Positions 26,901-35,159 are shown, counted from the stretch's first letter. The stretch: 58,362 bases of DNA from Nitrospirota bacterium (GCA_021789495.1 JAJYJM010000004.1:52841-111202); one strand, 5' to 3'. Program-made: numbers and translations. Notes: generated by a model from the sequence alone, not told the origin.

Positions 26901-27921
26901 TCCTAAGCCCCGGCATGGAAAGCCGGCCCTTATCGAATACTACACTGGAATAAATGTCGTCTATCCTGACCCCGCGGTACGCGCCTTTCTTCAAGGAAAA
27001 TTCGCCCGCCCCGGAAAGCTGAGGATAGGTTCCGCTCAGGCTCCCGGAAAGGCTCGCAAGGCCCTGGGGCGGGTTTTTTATAAGGCCGAGCCTGCCCAAA
27101 ACCGACAGGTCTGCGCGGGACGAAAATTTCACGTCAAGCTCCGGTCTCCTTGCAAGCGATACCCGGCCGGAAACTTCCACCCTTGCCCCGTTTGAATCAA
27201 GCCTAACGCCCCGGAGATTAATCCTTCCGTCCGCATATTCCGCATCGCCTTCGAGGTCCGCCCGGACGGCGGGACGGCCTTCCGTCTTTACGGAAATGCC
27301 CTTCAGGTTGAAGCCCGCCCAGTAGTCGGTTGAACCGGCAGACCGGCTTCCATCCACGCCGCCGACAGTCCGCCTGCCGTTTATGCGGAAATCCACCCCG
27401 GCGTCAGAGACCGAGACGAATATTTTTTTCGCCGCGTCGGAATAAGAGCCGCGCGCGTCCAGCAGGACGATTTCATGCAACTCCACCTTATACGTCCCGC
27501 GCTCCGGTTTCTTCCTGAGAAGCTCGTTAATCTTATCCCGGAGCGGGTCGATGTCGAGGCTGCCGTCCGGGAGCCTCGCGACATTCAGCGAAGCCCCGTA
27601 TACAAGTATCCGGCGTATGTTGATGCGCCTGTTTAAAAGCGAGCCGATGCTTATGTAGGCCCGTATCTTTTCGGCGCCGACGGAGCGCGCGGGGTTCTTC
27701 GGGTCCCATCCGCTTACGGCGGGTTTTTCGATGTCCATATAAGCCGGGAAGAAGTTAAAGACAAGCCTGTCCATCCCGATATTCATGCCGAGCTCACGCC
27801 CGGCCCGCTCAATGACGTACGACTTTATCTTCCCGGAAAAATATCTCCCCCTCGTAAACAGGTTAATTCCCCCGACAAGCAGGGCAAGGGCAAGGAGTAT
27901 TAGTAACGCTCGCTTTTTCAA
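23992..27921 (-). CDS. tamB: TamB/AsmA-like translocation and assembly module protein
   Basis: 1309 residues. An N-terminal signal-anchor helix (about 2-22) precedes a long periplasmic body of repeating beta strands (AsmA-like start DRLVFNFFPAYMDIEKP; then many SGxxxVxGxxS-type repeats) that builds a hydrophobic groove spanning the envelope. The C-terminal DUF490 domain is clear: FRNNEFTLKNAVLEFADPNKFNPLIDL, then DPPLEEGDVITLLALGRT. Such proteins carry phospholipid to, or help insert proteins in, the outer membrane. The length is normal. Residues around VGGVDGSRSAGSTDYW (27326-27351) correspond to a palindromic repeat read in frame. It overlaps omp85 by 4 bases and follows glnD by 11. Confidence 0.93.
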   Translation of the reverse strand: MKKRALLILLALALLVGGINLFTRGRYFSGKIKSYVIERAGRELGMNIGMDRLVFNFFPAYMDIEKPAVSGWDPKNPARSVGAEKIRAYISIGSLLNRRINIRRILVYGASLNVARLPDGSLDIDPLRDKINELLRKKPERGTYKVELHEIVLLDARGSYSDAAKKIFVSVSDAGVDFRINGRRTVGGVDGSRSAGSTDYWAGFNLKGISVKTEGRPAVRADLEGDAEYADGRINLRGVRLDSNGARVEVSGRVSLARRPELDVKFSSRADLSVLGRLGLIKNPPQGLASLSGSLSGTYPQLSGAGEFSLKKGAYRGVRIDDIYSSVVFDKGRLSMPGLRSRLLGGRIKGSVLVDFSGGRPSFRSQWNLKDLVSGDYTALSPKLKFIPWYVVNGDVNISGTGFKGSDITASGSVSAIKYEGPHDRRGVSEELDEVEQAKAVFRMGGGMIRIDQGYVWSKNTAVSFAGVVGYDGDSDISIKAHSGDVTDVSKLIGYSDAHGKLDLSAYMHGNILRPTITGKARITDASANGIPFPEAKGDVKLKDWQLSFSNFMVRKGGGSLVLDGTVFFDGNGGRVDNPYFKARLSVRKVDAREIIAIFYKDIPVNLTAEGVMNFSGTTSKFNGDARLVTGAGDVYGQPLDKGIVTARLTEKGISFPKVIAVLGHDVVTASGAIGFNNTFQGKASSARFSLAALKVLSDTGAPVNGSASFSVNGNGTFDNPSIDADVSTLKLSFGDVDLGHGKLEARLRKDNIKLDGTALGRKVSFAGTLGLSKPYRWNGSLVFNGGRLEPFIRLVYKGMPKDVSIVSTGAITGEGELSNPSLTSAQLDLKKVDAIVLGRKLSNAGDIRAAYRGEKLDLKSFDMRGDNLSVSASGVSAGVDNVDAKIRVDASLDVFKPIFKEDVDYISGRVRADIHVKGGLKNPNVSGVVTVADGGLKVRELPQRFDKINAEALIDGSVFRLTKFGADFGGGTISARGDGNLKGWNIDNFGFDITAKNIGVKTIEGLTPVIDASIKFEGAGGMMNAGGNVLIRKARYAKRTDWKSRLVQIRKKRNLPAPSKPGGLKAVLLDIHVTAADTIEIDNNLAKVPVSADVYVRGTIGNPVLIGRLEAGRGKVYFRNNEFTLKNAVLEFADPNKFNPLIDLTAETTVKDYTITMTLTGTIERVNVDLVSDPPLEEGDVITLLALGRTSDELKGHEAAITTGEAAGFVTGQIQDAVESRVKMITGFDRFQIDPYMTSSGVSSGPRLTVGKGLFSDKLYLTYSSNIGTTEDQYVKLEYIFNRNLSLVGERDELGHYGGDLKFRFEFK
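27326..27351. repeat. GTCGGTTGAACCGGC-type palindrome in tamB
   Basis: GTCGGTTGAACCGGC followed by AGACCGGC, a degenerate member of the GCCGGTCGACCGGC family. It is read in frame in a Gly/Ser-rich loop between two beta-strand blocks. Confidence 0.45.
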
Positions 27922-27932
27922 GCCTGATCCTC

Positions 27933-30551
27933 TTACGTCACCGCTCTCTGAAGGGCGGCCTTCAGCGCCGCGATGCGGTCGTGGTCTTCCAGTTTCTGCC
28001 TGAATATGTCCGTTACATAGAACACGTCCACAATCTGGTCTACCTCCGTATCAACCTTTGCGGAAGATATGTGGCAACCCTGGTTGTAGAGCTCCCTCGT
28101 AATGTCGTACAGAAGGCCTATCCTGTCAGGCGCGAAGACTTCGATAACCGTGAACCTGTCCGACGCCTCGTTGTCAACCTCCACCCGGACAGGCACATCC
28201 TTAAGGGACGTCCTCCTGGGATAGGCGGGAGACCCCGGCAGAATATCCTTCACCCTCGCCTGGCCGCGAAGCAGGCTGGTCAGGCTCTGCTTCACGTCTT
28301 CCCATAGTTTTTCGTCGCGCACGGGTTTTTTATTGCAGTCCGTAACCTGAAGCGTATCGATTATTACGCCGTTTCTGCCTGTGAATATCTGTGCGGAGAG
28401 GATATTGAGTCCTTTGGATGCAAGCCCTCCGGCGGTGAGATAAAGCAGGCCCATCACGTCGTGCAGTATCACCGCAAGGTCCGTATATCCCCGCTCGTCG
28501 TGGCGGTGGTCGAGGATAATGTCGCTGCCCCTTATACCCCTTGAAAGCCCGAAATGCCTGAGCGCGGTCTCGACCGGGATTGCCGTAACGTAATTCGGCG
28601 GCAGGTTGTCCAGGAATTTCGCTATATCGCCCGGCTTGCCGACGCCTCTTGACACAGCCTCGTCGATAATATTTTTCCGAAGCCTCAGGAAGCGCTCTTT
28701 CTCGAATGCAAGCGAGGATACCTCGTCTCTCAGGAATGCCGCGGCGCTTTCGTGCAGTTCTTTCAGGAGCATCATCTTCCAGTCGTTGAACATCTCCGGG
28801 CCGACGGCTGATACGTCCGCATAGGTCAAAACGTAGAGCATGTCGAGCAGCTCCGGGGAACCCACTATCCGACAGAATTTCTCGATTACCTTCCTGTCGG
28901 AAAGTTCCCTTCTCTGTGAGACGTGATCCATCAGGAGGTGGTTGCGCACAAGGAATTCCACCTTCTCCGCCCGCTCCTCCGGCATCCCCATCCTTGCCGC
29001 CGCGCGCCTGGCGAGGATGGCGCCCGTCTCCGCATGTCCCCTGCCCTTAGCCTTGCCGCAGTCGTGCAGAAGCGCCGCGAGCATCAGAACCTGTTTGTCG
29101 TTTACACGCCTGAATGCTTCCAGGAATTCCGGGTACGACAATCCGCTGCCTGTGTTAAGCTCCTGTATCTTCCTGACGGCAAGAAGGGAATGTTCGTCCA
29201 CCGTGTATTTGTGGTAGAGGTCGTGCTGGACAAGCGCCGATACAGCCCCGAACTCCGGCAGGAACCTCCCCAATACCTTCATGCCGTGCATCTCCCGAAG
29301 GGTCTCGTGGAGACTGTCCACCCTCCCAAGCATCTCCAGGAAAAGCGCCCCGGCCTCAGCCGAATCGCGCGTCTTTCTTATCTTCAGGCCGGGCGTGTCG
29401 GCTATGGCCTTTTTAAGCTGCCCGCTCATGGAGATATTCCTGGCCCGGCAGTGCGAAAATGCGGAGATGACAATATCGGGCTTTAGGGCTATATCCTTTT
29501 GGGCGTCTCCGGAGTAGCAGAGGACCCGCCCCATCACGAAGAAATTCCCGTCAAGTTCTTTCTTTGCCGGCGGGAAAAAAAACCACCACTTCTTTTTCTT
29601 TTCAATAGACCGCTCGATTATTTCGAGGGATATTTCGCGCACGCCTCTCGCCCGCAGGTAATATGCGCGCATGAAATTCTCAGCCGCAAACGACGCCTCT
29701 CCCCGGTACCCGAAATCCCTCGCCGCCTCCTCCTGCATCTCGAACGTCAGCACGTCCTGTCTGTGGCCGGCCTTGAAGTGCAGCTCGTTCCTGAGCCGCA
29801 GGAGATAGTCCCGGCATCCCTTAAGCCTGCGGTATTCCCGGTCTCCTATTATCCCCTTTTCGTGTATACCTTCGAGGCTGCCAACGTCGTGCTTCATGTG
29901 CGCTATCCAGAGCGCCGCGTGGATGTCCCTTAAGCCTCCCGCGCCCTCCTTTACGTTAGGCTCCCTCAGGAATATGCTGTCGCCGTATTTCCTGTGCCTG
30001 CTGATTCGCTCCGAGAGCTTCTCACGGACGTATTCCTCGGATTTCCTGCGGTTAATTGCGGCGGCTGTTTTATGCCTGAAATCCCCGAACACCCGGCTCT
30101 CGCCGGTTATCATCCGCGCCTCCATGAGCGAGGTCATTATCGTGACGTCACCTTTCATCAGGGCGGCGCAGTCGCTTGCGCTTCTTACGCTGTAGCCGAT
30201 GTTAAGCCCAAGGTCCCAGAGAAGGTGCAGGGAGCGCGACGGTATTTCGTCGCCGCCGGCCTTGTCGCCAAGGAACATGATGTCTATGTCCGAGTGCGGG
30301 TTCAGTTCTCCGCGCCCGTATCCGCCAACCGCAGCCAGCGCCCAGCCGGAATTCTCCGGGGCAACCCCAACTTCCCCGCATATCATTGCGAAGGCGGACG
30401 CAAGAAGCCTGTCCGTGCAGCCGGTTATCTCCCTCACGACGGCAAGCCCGCCCGCCCCGCCGAAGTGGGATTCCCTTGCGCCGGCTATCTCCAAGGCGAA
30501 ATCTTTTCTGGCCGTCTCTATCCAGGACGATACTGCCGGGGCGGTCTTCAT
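27933..30551 (-). CDS. glnD: PII uridylyltransferase/uridylyl-removing enzyme
   Basis: 872 residues, normal length. It senses glutamine and adds UMP to, or removes it from, PII (GlnB). The nucleotidyltransferase domain has GGYGRGELNPHSDIDIMFL (about residues 75-95). The HD domain has LHDCGKAKGRGHAETGA (about 490-506), giving uridylyl-removing activity. Two C-terminal ACT domains (about 687-760 and 800-870, VIEVFAPDRIGLLYDITREL) bind glutamine. The target GlnB, with its Tyr51, and AmtB are at 43473-45197, so a full nitrogen-signalling set lies within 16 kb. It is cotranscribed with the DUF1844 gene upstream and tamB downstream, an unusual company. Confidence 0.96.
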   Translation of the reverse strand: MKTAPAVSSWIETARKDFALEIAGARESHFGGAGGLAVVREITGCTDRLLASAFAMICGEVGVAPENSGWALAAVGGYGRGELNPHSDIDIMFLGDKAGGDEIPSRSLHLLWDLGLNIGYSVRSASDCAALMKGDVTIMTSLMEARMITGESRVFGDFRHKTAAAINRRKSEEYVREKLSERISRHRKYGDSIFLREPNVKEGAGGLRDIHAALWIAHMKHDVGSLEGIHEKGIIGDREYRRLKGCRDYLLRLRNELHFKAGHRQDVLTFEMQEEAARDFGYRGEASFAAENFMRAYYLRARGVREISLEIIERSIEKKKKWWFFFPPAKKELDGNFFVMGRVLCYSGDAQKDIALKPDIVISAFSHCRARNISMSGQLKKAIADTPGLKIRKTRDSAEAGALFLEMLGRVDSLHETLREMHGMKVLGRFLPEFGAVSALVQHDLYHKYTVDEHSLLAVRKIQELNTGSGLSYPEFLEAFRRVNDKQVLMLAALLHDCGKAKGRGHAETGAILARRAAARMGMPEERAEKVEFLVRNHLLMDHVSQRRELSDRKVIEKFCRIVGSPELLDMLYVLTYADVSAVGPEMFNDWKMMLLKELHESAAAFLRDEVSSLAFEKERFLRLRKNIIDEAVSRGVGKPGDIAKFLDNLPPNYVTAIPVETALRHFGLSRGIRGSDIILDHRHDERGYTDLAVILHDVMGLLYLTAGGLASKGLNILSAQIFTGRNGVIIDTLQVTDCNKKPVRDEKLWEDVKQSLTSLLRGQARVKDILPGSPAYPRRTSLKDVPVRVEVDNEASDRFTVIEVFAPDRIGLLYDITRELYNQGCHISSAKVDTEVDQIVDVFYVTDIFRQKLEDHDRIAALKAALQRAVT

Positions 30552-30555
30552 CCTG

Positions 30556-30942
30556 CTATTTCTTCTCCGCCTCCCGGACGTATCTCATCCGGAGGTTGTA
30601 AAGCAGCGTCTGCATCATGTGCGCCTCTTCGGCAGTCAGGTTCCCCTTTGTCTTCTCTTCCAGGAGCGCAATCAGGTCTATCATCTGCTTCGCTCCGGCA
30701 ATGTCCTTGAGGCCGTCCGGCTGGTCCGGGGCGACTTTCTCGCCCAGGTACATAAGCGCGGACGCCCCAAGCGAGCCTACGAATGCTATAAAATCCACAG
30801 GCGGCAGTTCTTCCGGATGTTCGTGAAAGCCGGTCGCATCGTCCGGCATGGGTTCTTTATTATCCTGCGCCTCCCGAACCTGCTCGCCCTCCTGGTTGAG
30901 AATTCTTTTGTCCCTTACCTCGAATTTTTCTTCCTCGGCCAT
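30556..30942 (-). CDS. DUF1844 protein
   Basis: 128 residues. An acidic, disordered-looking N-terminal part (1-45) precedes the DUF1844 core PPVDFIAFVGSLGASALMYLGE ... LKDIAGAKQMIDLIALLEEKTKGNLTAEE. The family is helical and of unknown function; the conserved DFxxFVxSLxxxAxxxLG segment is seen. It starts 8 bases after the GH57 stop and ends 4 bases before glnD, so the three are translated from one message. There is no signal peptide, so it is probably cytoplasmic. Confidence 0.88.
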   Translation of the reverse strand: MAEEEKFEVRDKRILNQEGEQVREAQDNKEPMPDDATGFHEHPEELPPVDFIAFVGSLGASALMYLGEKVAPDQPDGLKDIAGAKQMIDLIALLEEKTKGNLTAEEAHMMQTLLYNLRMRYVREAEKK

Positions 30943-30950
30943 AATGCCTC

Positions 30951-32687
30951 CTAATCCTTATGCTCCACGCCCTTCCACCATCCCGGCTCCACGTCCGGGA
31001 AAATATCGTCCCTCTCCTTCGTCATCCCAAGAAACTCCCACTCGCCCTGCGCGACTTTCTCTCCGCGCCCGTACTTCTCGGCCATCTCCGCCAGCCTGTT
31101 GAACGTGGAGAAGTGTTCCGTGAAGCGCATCTCGGCATAGTCCCTTGCGCTCCAGGTGCTGATGAGGAACTGCCAGTCGGAGCTTTGCAGCAGCAGGAGT
31201 TCCCGCGCCGTCTGCCCAAGTATGTCGCTTAAGTTTTCGTCCCCTTTGCCGGAGAACTCGCGCGCGAGCGACACCATCCTCGTCTCCGCCTCGTAGATAT
31301 GCTTCCATGTCCAGGCCGTCCATTCGTTGAGCCATATGTAATGGAACCCGCCCTCGCCCCACGAGCCTTCCGGTAGCGAGACCATCTGTCCGCTCTTTTT
31401 GGCGGAGACATACTCGCCGCCGGTAACAAGCTCGACTTCGCCGTCCTGGGCGAAATTCCTTATCACGTGGTAGAGCCATTCCGGTCCTTCGAACCACCAG
31501 TGCCCGAAAAGCTCGGCGTCGTACGGGGCCGTCAGGATGCCGGGCGATTTTTTGTTTTTCAGATGCTCCGCAAGCGCGGCCTTCGCCATCTCCTTGAAGT
31601 GATACGCCTGCTCCGGGATAAACTTCCCCGCCGCCTCCGGCCTGTAATTTGTCTTCTCGGCCAGGTCGGCCTTGATGTCCGTAACGCTCCAGTACCTAAG
31701 TCCGCCGGGAAAGCGTTTCTTGTGAAAATCGAGGTAATGCTCGTTCCCCGGATAGCCGTGCTCTCCACTCCATACCTGGAGGCCGGTCTTCGGGTCCCGC
31801 GTGAGTATCGCAACCGGCCTCTTGCCGGGTTTCGCGCCGACGAAATATACGTCGTACGGCGATTTCTCCGGGTCGAGCGGGCGCGGGGTGAAACCCTTCT
31901 CGAACTGCCCCCAGAGCCTCTCAAGCGCCTCATACCTGTCGAGGTAAACGCCTATGGGCTTCCCGCCTTCCAGCATGTGCGAATCCACAATGAAATACCG
32001 GATTCCGTTCTCGCTCAGGAATTCCTCGACGCCCTTGCGCTCATACGGCTCAAGGCCCGGCGCGGGCACGGGCGGAGACCACTTGTATCCCGGCCTGTAC
32101 GCGCACTCCGGGAGCCAGATGCCCCTGGGTTTTCTCCCGTAGTTCCTGCGGTAGGACGCGACGGCCTGCTTCACCTGAGCCTGTATACTTTCGTCGCGGG
32201 ATAAAAGCGGGAAATACCCGTGCGTCGCGCCGCAGGTGATAATCTCGATGTGCCCCTGCCTCTGTAAGTCCGCAAAGGCCCTGACAATATCGCGCTTGTA
32301 CTTGTTGTTGAAAGAGTCCAGGGCGCCGCCGTAGAACTCCTCCCACATCCTCGAAACCTTCAAAAGAGCAGGTTCCCTTGTGGCCTTGAATTCCACGGAA
32401 TCCGCCCTTGCAGCCGCTATTTTGTTCTCAAGATAGGCCGTGAATTCCTCGTGGAATGCGGGACTTTTGAGCTGCTCCGTCAGGACGGGGGTGATGCCCA
32501 GTGTTATTTTCGGCGATATGCCTTCGTCCACCAGCCGCCCGATGACGTTCAAAAGCGGGATGTAGGTCTCCGCCGCGGCCTCGTTCAGCCAGTCGGTTCC
32601 GTGCGGCCATCTGCCGTGGGAAAGGACATACGGGAGATGAGAGTGCAAAACGAACGTGAAGCTTCCCAGTTTTTTTCGGGCGGCCAC
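30951..32687 (-). CDS. GH57 1,4-alpha-glucan branching enzyme (DUF1957 type)
   Basis: 578 residues. It makes alpha-1,6 branches in glycogen-like glucans. The GH57 first motif is HSHLPYVLSHGRWPHGTDWLNEA (His and Tyr visible near residues 15-25). The catalytic Glu is in GIWLPECAYRPGYKW (about residue 192) and the acid Asp in TAPYDAELFGHWWFEGPEW (about 390), in line with TK1436-type branching enzymes. A C-terminal helical DUF1957 domain follows, near the normal length of 520-560. The start is GTG 32687 with AAAGGTG upstream. It heads the long unit to the SPFH gene. A second GH57 enzyme, a glucanotransferase, lies at the right end of the window, suggesting a GH57-based glycogen pathway. Confidence 0.93.
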   Translation of the reverse strand: MAARKKLGSFTFVLHSHLPYVLSHGRWPHGTDWLNEAAAETYIPLLNVIGRLVDEGISPKITLGITPVLTEQLKSPAFHEEFTAYLENKIAAARADSVEFKATREPALLKVSRMWEEFYGGALDSFNNKYKRDIVRAFADLQRQGHIEIITCGATHGYFPLLSRDESIQAQVKQAVASYRRNYGRKPRGIWLPECAYRPGYKWSPPVPAPGLEPYERKGVEEFLSENGIRYFIVDSHMLEGGKPIGVYLDRYEALERLWGQFEKGFTPRPLDPEKSPYDVYFVGAKPGKRPVAILTRDPKTGLQVWSGEHGYPGNEHYLDFHKKRFPGGLRYWSVTDIKADLAEKTNYRPEAAGKFIPEQAYHFKEMAKAALAEHLKNKKSPGILTAPYDAELFGHWWFEGPEWLYHVIRNFAQDGEVELVTGGEYVSAKKSGQMVSLPEGSWGEGGFHYIWLNEWTAWTWKHIYEAETRMVSLAREFSGKGDENLSDILGQTARELLLLQSSDWQFLISTWSARDYAEMRFTEHFSTFNRLAEMAEKYGRGEKVAQGEWEFLGMTKERDDIFPDVEPGWWKGVEHKD

Positions 32688-32790
32688 TTTTCACCTTTGG
32701 ATAAGTTGTTAAAAAAACAGGATTTTGAAGCTTTTATTTTCGCACAAAAGGGGGGATTTATCAAGCGGAAAAGGGGATTTTAGGCGGCCC

Positions 32791-32964
32791 TCAATCCTCT
32801 ACTATCGCCCCGGAGGGGCAGGACTCCATGCAGGAGGCGCACTCGATACATTTTCCGGGTATTATCCTGAATGCGGCGCCGGAGGGTTCGATGGCGTCGC
32901 TCGGGCACTCTTCCCTGCACGCCCCACAGGCGATACATTCATCTTGCAGAATAATAAAAGGCAT
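32791..32964 (-). CDS. Small 2[4Fe-4S] ferredoxin
   Basis: 57 residues. Two classic CxxCxxCxxxCP clusters, CIACGACREECP and CIECASCMESCP, form a bacterial-type dicluster ferredoxin. It is a soluble electron carrier; its partner is not evident from the neighbours. ATG 32964 is the only sensible start; no strong Shine-Dalgarno precedes it, and a 26-bp hairpin repeat (32972-32997) begins 8 bases upstream. It lies between frr and the GH57 gene on the same strand, 103 bases before the latter, so it could be transcribed with either. Confidence 0.9.
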   Translation of the reverse strand: MPFIILQDECIACGACREECPSDAIEPSGAAFRIIPGKCIECASCMESCPSGAIVED

Positions 32965-32971
32965 AAAAGCA

Positions 32972-32997
32972 GATTCTTCGCTGCGCTCAGAATGACA
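32972..32997. repeat. Short dispersed hairpin repeat directly before the ferredoxin gene
   Basis: GATTCTTCGCTGCGCTCAGA... differs from the copy at 1137-1162 by one base. It occupies the position where a ribosome binding site or promoter of the ferredoxin gene would be expected. Confidence 0.75.
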
Positions 32998-33014
32998 ATG
33001 GTTTGGGCTGGCGA

Positions 33015-33038
33015 CCGGCAGGATTTAAATCTTGCCGG
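33015..33038. terminator. Perfect-arm hairpin after frr (possible terminator or operator)
   Basis: CCGGCAGGATTT/AAATCTTGCCGG: 12-base arms with one G-T pair and no loop spacer, 14 bases after the frr stop. No T run follows, so it may be a processing or mRNA-end structure, or a protein-binding palindrome, rather than an intrinsic terminator. Confidence 0.4.
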
Positions 33039-33051
33039 CACATGGCCATGA

Positions 33052-33609
33052 TCAGACTTCCATTATTTCCTTTTCCTTGTGCGCAAGGGCCTCGTCAAGG
33101 CGATGGATGAAATCGTCCGTCATCTTCTGGACTTCCTGTTCGCTCTTCTTTAAGTCGTCCTCAGTTATTTTCTTGTCCCTCTCGGCCTTTTTAAGGGCTT
33201 CGTTCGCGTCCCGACGGATGTTCCGTATGATAACCTTCGAGTCCTCGGCCATCTTTTTGGCCTTCTTCACAAGCTCTTTCCTGCGCTCCTCGGTAAGCGG
33301 CGGCACGATAAGCCGGAGCACCTTCCCGTCGTTTACGGGGTTTATGCCGATGTCCGATTTCTGAATGGCCTTCTCGATAACGGGTAGCATCTTGGATTCC
33401 CACGAGGCGATGGCTATTGTGCGCGCATCCGGGAGGGAGAGAGTCGCCACCTGACTCAGAGTGGAAGGCGTCCCGTAATAATCCACCTTTACATCGTCGA
33501 GGAGCGAAAGAGAAGCCCTGCCTGTACGGATGGTGGAGAACTCGTGCTTCACGGAGTCGATGGCGGACTTCATGTGTTCTTCGGCCTTTTTCTTTATCTC
33601 CGGTATCAC
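33052..33609 (-). CDS. frr: Ribosome recycling factor
   Basis: 185 residues, exactly family length. With EF-G it splits post-termination ribosomes. Conserved stretches are [22 protein letters not shown] and [30 protein letters not shown] 33609-33607 is the start, overlapping the pyrH stop as GTGA. It is the last gene of rpsB-tsf-pyrH-frr. In many bacteria uppS and cdsA follow directly; here they form a separate unit at 52.7-54.4 kb. Confidence 0.97.
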   Translation of the reverse strand: MIPEIKKKAEEHMKSAIDSVKHEFSTIRTGRASLSLLDDVKVDYYGTPSTLSQVATLSLPDARTIAIASWESKMLPVIEKAIQKSDIGINPVNDGKVLRLIVPPLTEERRKELVKKAKKMAEDSKVIIRNIRRDANEALKKAERDKKITEDDLKKSEQEVQKMTDDFIHRLDEALAHKEKEIMEV

Positions 33610-34418
33610 TTTTTGCCCCCCTTCACCCTCACTATAGTGCCCACCCTGCCGCCCTCGAGGGCTTTTTTAATGTTGCCGGGTTTTTTAAGGTTAAAGACGA
33701 TTATAGGGAGATCGTTGTCCATGCAGAGGGATATTGCGGTGGCGTCCATGACCTTAAGCCCCTTCTGAAGGACTTCGAGGTAATCCAATTCGTCGTATTT
33801 TTTCGCTGTCTTGTCCACCACCGGGTCGGCGGTATATATGCCGTCCACCTTGGTCGCCTTGAGTATGACCTCAGCGCCTATTTCCATCGCCCTGAGGGCA
33901 GCTGCGGTGTCCGTCGTGAAATACGGGTTACCGGTGCCGGCGGCGAATATCACGACCCGTTTCTTTTCCAGGTGTCTTACGGCGCGCCTCCGGATATAAG
34001 GCTCGGCAAGCTCCTTCATCTCTATCGCGGACTGCACGCGGGTGCTGATTCCGTGCTTTTCGAGGATATTCTGGAGGGCCAGGGCGTTCAGGACGGTCGC
34101 CAGCATCCCCATGTAGTCGGCGGAAGTCCTTTCCATGCCCGAAGCGGAGGCCGCGACGCCGCGAAAGATATTCCCGCCGCCGATTACCACGGCCATCTCA
34201 AGGCCGCCGTCTCTGACGGCCTCTTTAATCTCGCACGAGATCTCCTCGACTACTTCCGGGTCGATACCGTAGGGTTTATTACCCATCAGCGCCTCGCCGG
34301 AGAGCTTCAGGAGGACGCGCCGGTACCGACGGTCTACCGGTCGCCGCCGGGGGGCCGGCTGCCGACGGTCGACCGTCTTATTTTTTAAGCTGCTCGGCGA
34401 CTTCCGCGGCAAAGTCAC
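33606..34418 (-). CDS. pyrH: Uridylate kinase with repeat-derived N-terminal extension
   Basis: Up to 270 residues; the family is about 240. UMP kinase makes UDP for RNA and DNA. The conserved core starts at [15 protein letters not shown] and continues with [14 protein letters not shown] and [17 protein letters not shown]. Before the core there is no ATG, GTG or TTG outside the tsf gene; the first usable in-frame start is GTG 34418, 41 bases inside the tsf 3' end. The 23 or more extra residues (about [17 protein letters not shown]) come from a cluster of GACGGTCGACCGTC-type palindromes (34319-34377). The real start may be this GTG or a non-standard codon. Function is certain; the start is not. 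Confidence 0.9.
   Translation of the reverse strand: MTLPRKSPSSLKNKTVDRRQPAPRRRPVDRRYRRVLLKLSGEALMGNKPYGIDPEVVEEISCEIKEAVRDGGLEMAVVIGGGNIFRGVAASASGMERTSADYMGMLATVLNALALQNILEKHGISTRVQSAIEMKELAEPYIRRRAVRHLEKKRVVIFAAGTGNPYFTTDTAAALRAMEIGAEVILKATKVDGIYTADPVVDKTAKKYDELDYLEVLQKGLKVMDATAISLCMDNDLPIIVFNLKKPGNIKKALEGGRVGTIVRVKGGKK
34319..34377. repeat. Cluster of GRCGGTCKACCG palindromes at the tsf-pyrH junction
   Basis: Contains GACGGTCGACCGTC (perfect palindrome, 34364-34377), GACGGTCTACCGGT (34328-34341) and a GCCGGTACC half. The segment 34328-34352 matches 57030-57054 in the GH57 gene with about three differences, showing that the repeat unit is longer than the 14-bp core. It begins one base before the tsf stop codon. 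Confidence 0.7.
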
Positions 34419-35034
34419 AGCTCCTCTTCTGAAGGCCCTCGCCCAACTGGTAGCGGACGAAACGCCGCACGGTTATGTTCTCGCCAATCTTGGCAATCTT
34501 CTCCGTGATGATGTCGGAGACCTTCTTCCTGCCGTCCGGGTCTTTTACGAATATCTGGTCCATCAGGCAGACGTCGCCGTAGAACTTCTCTATCTTGCCC
34601 TCGATTATCTTGTCAAGAATCTTCTCAGGCTTCCCGGACTGCCTCGCCTGGTCTTTGTATATCTCTTTCTCGCGCTCAAGCTCGGCGGGATCCACCTCTT
34701 CACGCCGTACGCACCTGGGGCTCGCCGCCGCGATATGCATGGTGATGTCCTTGACAAGGTTCTGGAACTCCGGCGTCTTTGCGACGAAGTCCGTCTCGCA
34801 GTTCACCTCCAGCAGGACGCCGATTTTGCCGCCCATGTGGATATACGAGCCGACGAGTCCCTCGGACGTTATGCGGTCGGATTTCTTCGCGGCGGCGGAC
34901 AGGCCCTTCTTGCGGAGGTAGTCTATCGCCTTTTCCATGTCCCCGCCAGTCTCGGTCAGGGCCTTCTTGCAGTCCATCATCCCCGCGCCGGTCTTTTCCC
35001 TCAGGTCCTTTACGTCTGCTGCCGAAATCGCCAT
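34378..35034 (-). CDS. tsf: Elongation factor Ts
   Basis: 218 residues from ATG 35034 ([26 protein letters not shown]). It is the nucleotide exchange factor for EF-Tu. The N-terminal UBA-like domain has the signature [16 protein letters not shown]; the core has [12 protein letters not shown], the contact motif for EF-Tu. It is shorter than the E. coli protein (283) and resembles the one-core-subdomain forms. GGAGG lies 12 bases upstream. An upstream ATG at 35112 would add residues from the intergenic repeat and is not used. It follows rpsB by 125 bases. Confidence 0.96.
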   Translation of the reverse strand: MAISAADVKDLREKTGAGMMDCKKALTETGGDMEKAIDYLRKKGLSAAAKKSDRITSEGLVGSYIHMGGKIGVLLEVNCETDFVAKTPEFQNLVKDITMHIAAASPRCVRREEVDPAELEREKEIYKDQARQSGKPEKILDKIIEGKIEKFYGDVCLMDQIFVKDPDGRKKVSDIITEKIAKIGENITVRRFVRYQLGEGLQKRSCDFAAEVAEQLKK

Positions 35035-35118
35035 CTCTGAATATTCCTCCAAATCTTTATAGATGTCGTCCCGACCGAAGCGGAGGGACCCACAGTTGAA
35101 TTTAAAATTCACAAAGTA

Positions 35119-35145
35119 GATTCCTCGGCCCAGCTCGGAATGACA
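35119..35145. repeat. Degenerate short hairpin repeat between rpsB and tsf
   Basis: GATTCCTCGG...CTCGGAATGACA, related to the repeat at 1137-1162, in the rpsB-tsf gap. Apart from this repeat the gap holds only the tsf ribosome binding site. Confidence 0.55.
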
Positions 35146-35159
35146 GGCATAATCTAAAA

